NCBI RefSeq assembly: GCF_016746095.1
Contig: NZ_JAERTY010000006.1
Coordinates: 1-64,000, forward strand
Length of the DNA: 64,000 bases
Reading direction: 5' to 3'
DNA from: Sphingobacterium faecale
GTDB lineage: Bacteria > Bacteroidota > Bacteroidia > Sphingobacteriales > Sphingobacteriaceae
The notes below the pieces were generated by a model. It worked only from the letters and a program-made list of their open reading frames with translations, had not been told where the DNA came from and did no database searches. The position numbers and the translations under genes are program-made. Shown piece by piece: positions 63,701 to 64,000 of the stretch. Position 1 is the stretch's first letter. Every line of letters starts with the position of its first letter.

Positions 63701-64000
63701 AATTTCAGGGAATATTGAGTAGTAATTTTTCTTTCAAAGGTTTTACGATGGGACTTAATTTCAGGTATATTCTGAATCAGGGGGTATTCAATTCTGCACT
63801 CTTTAATAAAGTAGAAAATATTACCTGGAATCAGATGGTAAATAGTAACCAGGATAAACGAGCGTTGTACTCGCGCTGGAAAGAGGTTGGTGATATTGCT
63901 GAGTTTAGAAAAATTCAATTGAATGATTGGGACGAATCCACATCAAAAATAGATCAGTCGACACAACCATCTTCGCGCTTTGTACAAAAGGAAAATACAC
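60709..64000 (+). CDS. Locus E: SusC/RagA family TonB-linked outer membrane protein (3' end beyond window)
   Basis: The frame from ATG 60709 appears open to the window edge (about 1097 codons; checked by eye at several points, no frameshift found). A 43-residue pre-sequence precedes a signal segment (IRLSVVLLSTALLQLPMSIHAQ). STN domain about 67-140 (LKDASIKQIFQQVEKQSGYSFFYKDVD), carboxypeptidase-regulatory-like domain about 160-230, VEEVIITGMMERRKETFTGATSS, ENNLAGGNPNALPTIELRGQ, LFILDGFETSLKTIVDLDINRIASVTLLKDAASTAAYGSRASNGVVVIET. The visible end SSRFVQKENT is near the usual C-terminal quarter, so perhaps 60-80 codons are missing. Nearly the same plug as locus A SusC. Confidence 0.92.
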   Translation, partial: MQEYSEARPIELGREETLAAMPVKKARAQAEFLGNSTKLSTTKSSWKIRLSVVLLSTALLQLPMSIHAQKITLDLKDASIKQIFQQVEKQSGYSFFYKDVDVANFKKRGVSFSNTNLNQVLESILTPYGLDYEIVNKTVVIKKMVVSGGRNKTSVNVAQVQQYRGQILNEQGKGMPGVNVRLKSKPSVAVTTQKDGSFVLPSGEAGEVLVVSYLGYETREVILEGTDKVVRITLKSKENEVEEVIITGMMERRKETFTGATSSFNGEELKAVSNTNVLQSLKTLDPSFLIMENNLAGGNPNALPTIELRGQTSISTEALRDEFSSDPNQPLFILDGFETSLKTIVDLDINRIASVTLLKDAASTAAYGSRASNGVVVIETIRPKAGELIFNYTTDGNIQFPDLSGYNMMNATEKIEFERLSGRFTRHYRNDNWEKQEKLDSLYSFYQKELARGVNTYWLSEPLQTSFSQRHSLMVSGGENALTYSIGGDYKYYNGVMKGSGGKNWGARLNLGYRAGKINIINQLYLSGYEQRESPYGAFSTWVNTNPYYEKKDASERYLAELKQYETTETTYIHNPLYATTLSNFDRSNNFDLTNNFKAIYQLNSDLRLESSIQVKKFNTKSERFLSPLDLSFDKTAILQRGSLRSRNRESFGYTANVGAQYGKTFGQHLVNGVLRFEVSDLNNTSAGFFAVGFPTNSNGNPRFAYGYAPNGRPEASSSVSRRNSIVSSFNYSYDRRYNADLSLTYDGSTSFGTNNVYSPFFSAGLSWNLNQEEFLKELTWVDLLRLRANIGLTGNQSFASYTSISTYDYYKDYNYSGQGLYLSSLGNPDLQWQSTRQTSIGLDANLLKNRVSLQINAYRKVTDPLVVGITLPPSTALSNYPINAGALTVEGVELITRYSPVYRPSERVVWTLGLTSSTVKETYSGFGNVLETLNKSLRDSRTLMKYRDGGSPNDIWAVPSLGIDPATGNEIFRKKDGSYTYQYDWDDEVVAANAAPKFQGILSSNFSFKGFTMGLNFRYILNQGVFNSALFNKVENITWNQMVNSNQDKRALYSRWKEVGDIAEFRKIQLNDWDESTSKIDQSTQPSSRFVQKENT

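Noticed and set aside
1..64000. Search by eye for CRISPR repeats, tRNA, rRNA and invertible-promoter recombinases
   Set aside because: No regularly spaced repeats, cloverleaf tRNA ends, rRNA segments or tyrosine/serine recombinase genes were seen, so SusC phase-variation by inversion is not supported here.

Overview
The window looks like a chromosomal segment from a Sphingobacteriaceae-type Bacteroidota, probably Sphingobacterium or a close relative. The evidence is moderate A+T content, many SusC/SusD pairs each driven by an ECF sigma factor and a FecR anti-sigma factor, Bacteroidota -7 promoter boxes of the form TAnnTTTG, and lipoproteins whose mature ends read Cys-x-Lys-Asp/Glu. The genus is inferred from gene content only. 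No rRNA, tRNA, CRISPR array, phage or plasmid function was found. An IS3-family transposase tail lies at the extreme left edge.

Bases 1-11,050 hold mostly housekeeping and metabolic genes: a DUF4349 lipoprotein, a luciferase-like flavin oxidoreductase, the tRNA hydroxylase MiaE, a glycosyltransferase, a long aromatic amino acid hydroxylase, a sugar phosphate isomerase/epimerase-like protein, peptide deformylase, an unrecognised conserved-looking protein, a Gfo/Idh/MocA oxidoreductase and the tRNA dimethylallyltransferase MiaA. MiaA and MiaE act on the same tRNA modification pathway, at A37, but are not in one operon.

Bases 11,175-64,000 are a near-continuous array of five sigma/FecR/SusC loci. 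Locus A (11,175-23,078) is sigma, FecR, SusC, SusD, DUF4843 lipoprotein, PKD-like lipoprotein, a CMPC thioredoxin-like protein and a TlpA-like protein. Locus B (23,992-35,090) is sigma, FecR, SusC, a large SusD, a DUF4959/DUF5126/DUF5000-type lipoprotein and an M14 metallopeptidase. Locus C (35,322-45,754) repeats the A layout with one TlpA-like protein. Locus D (46,052-57,119) has its sigma gene turned round and ends in a protein with two thioredoxin domains. Locus E (58,915 to the right edge) shows sigma, FecR and a SusC that runs off the window. A lone methyltransferase lies between A and B, and a patchwork of three broken genes lies between D and E.

In each locus the expected logic is trans-envelope signalling. 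A ligand binds a SusC porin through its SusD lid, the SusC N-terminal STN domain signals FecR in the inner membrane, and FecR releases the ECF sigma factor to raise expression of the locus. There is no glycoside hydrolase, polysaccharide lyase or sulfatase in 53 kb. Instead there are thioredoxin-fold proteins (A, C, D) and a peptidase (B). This suggests, by inference, that the array takes up peptides, thiol/disulfide compounds, metal chelates or another non-glycan nutrient. The repeated SusC-SusD-DUF4843-PKD-like-thioredoxin cassette is the best candidate here for an incompletely described system.
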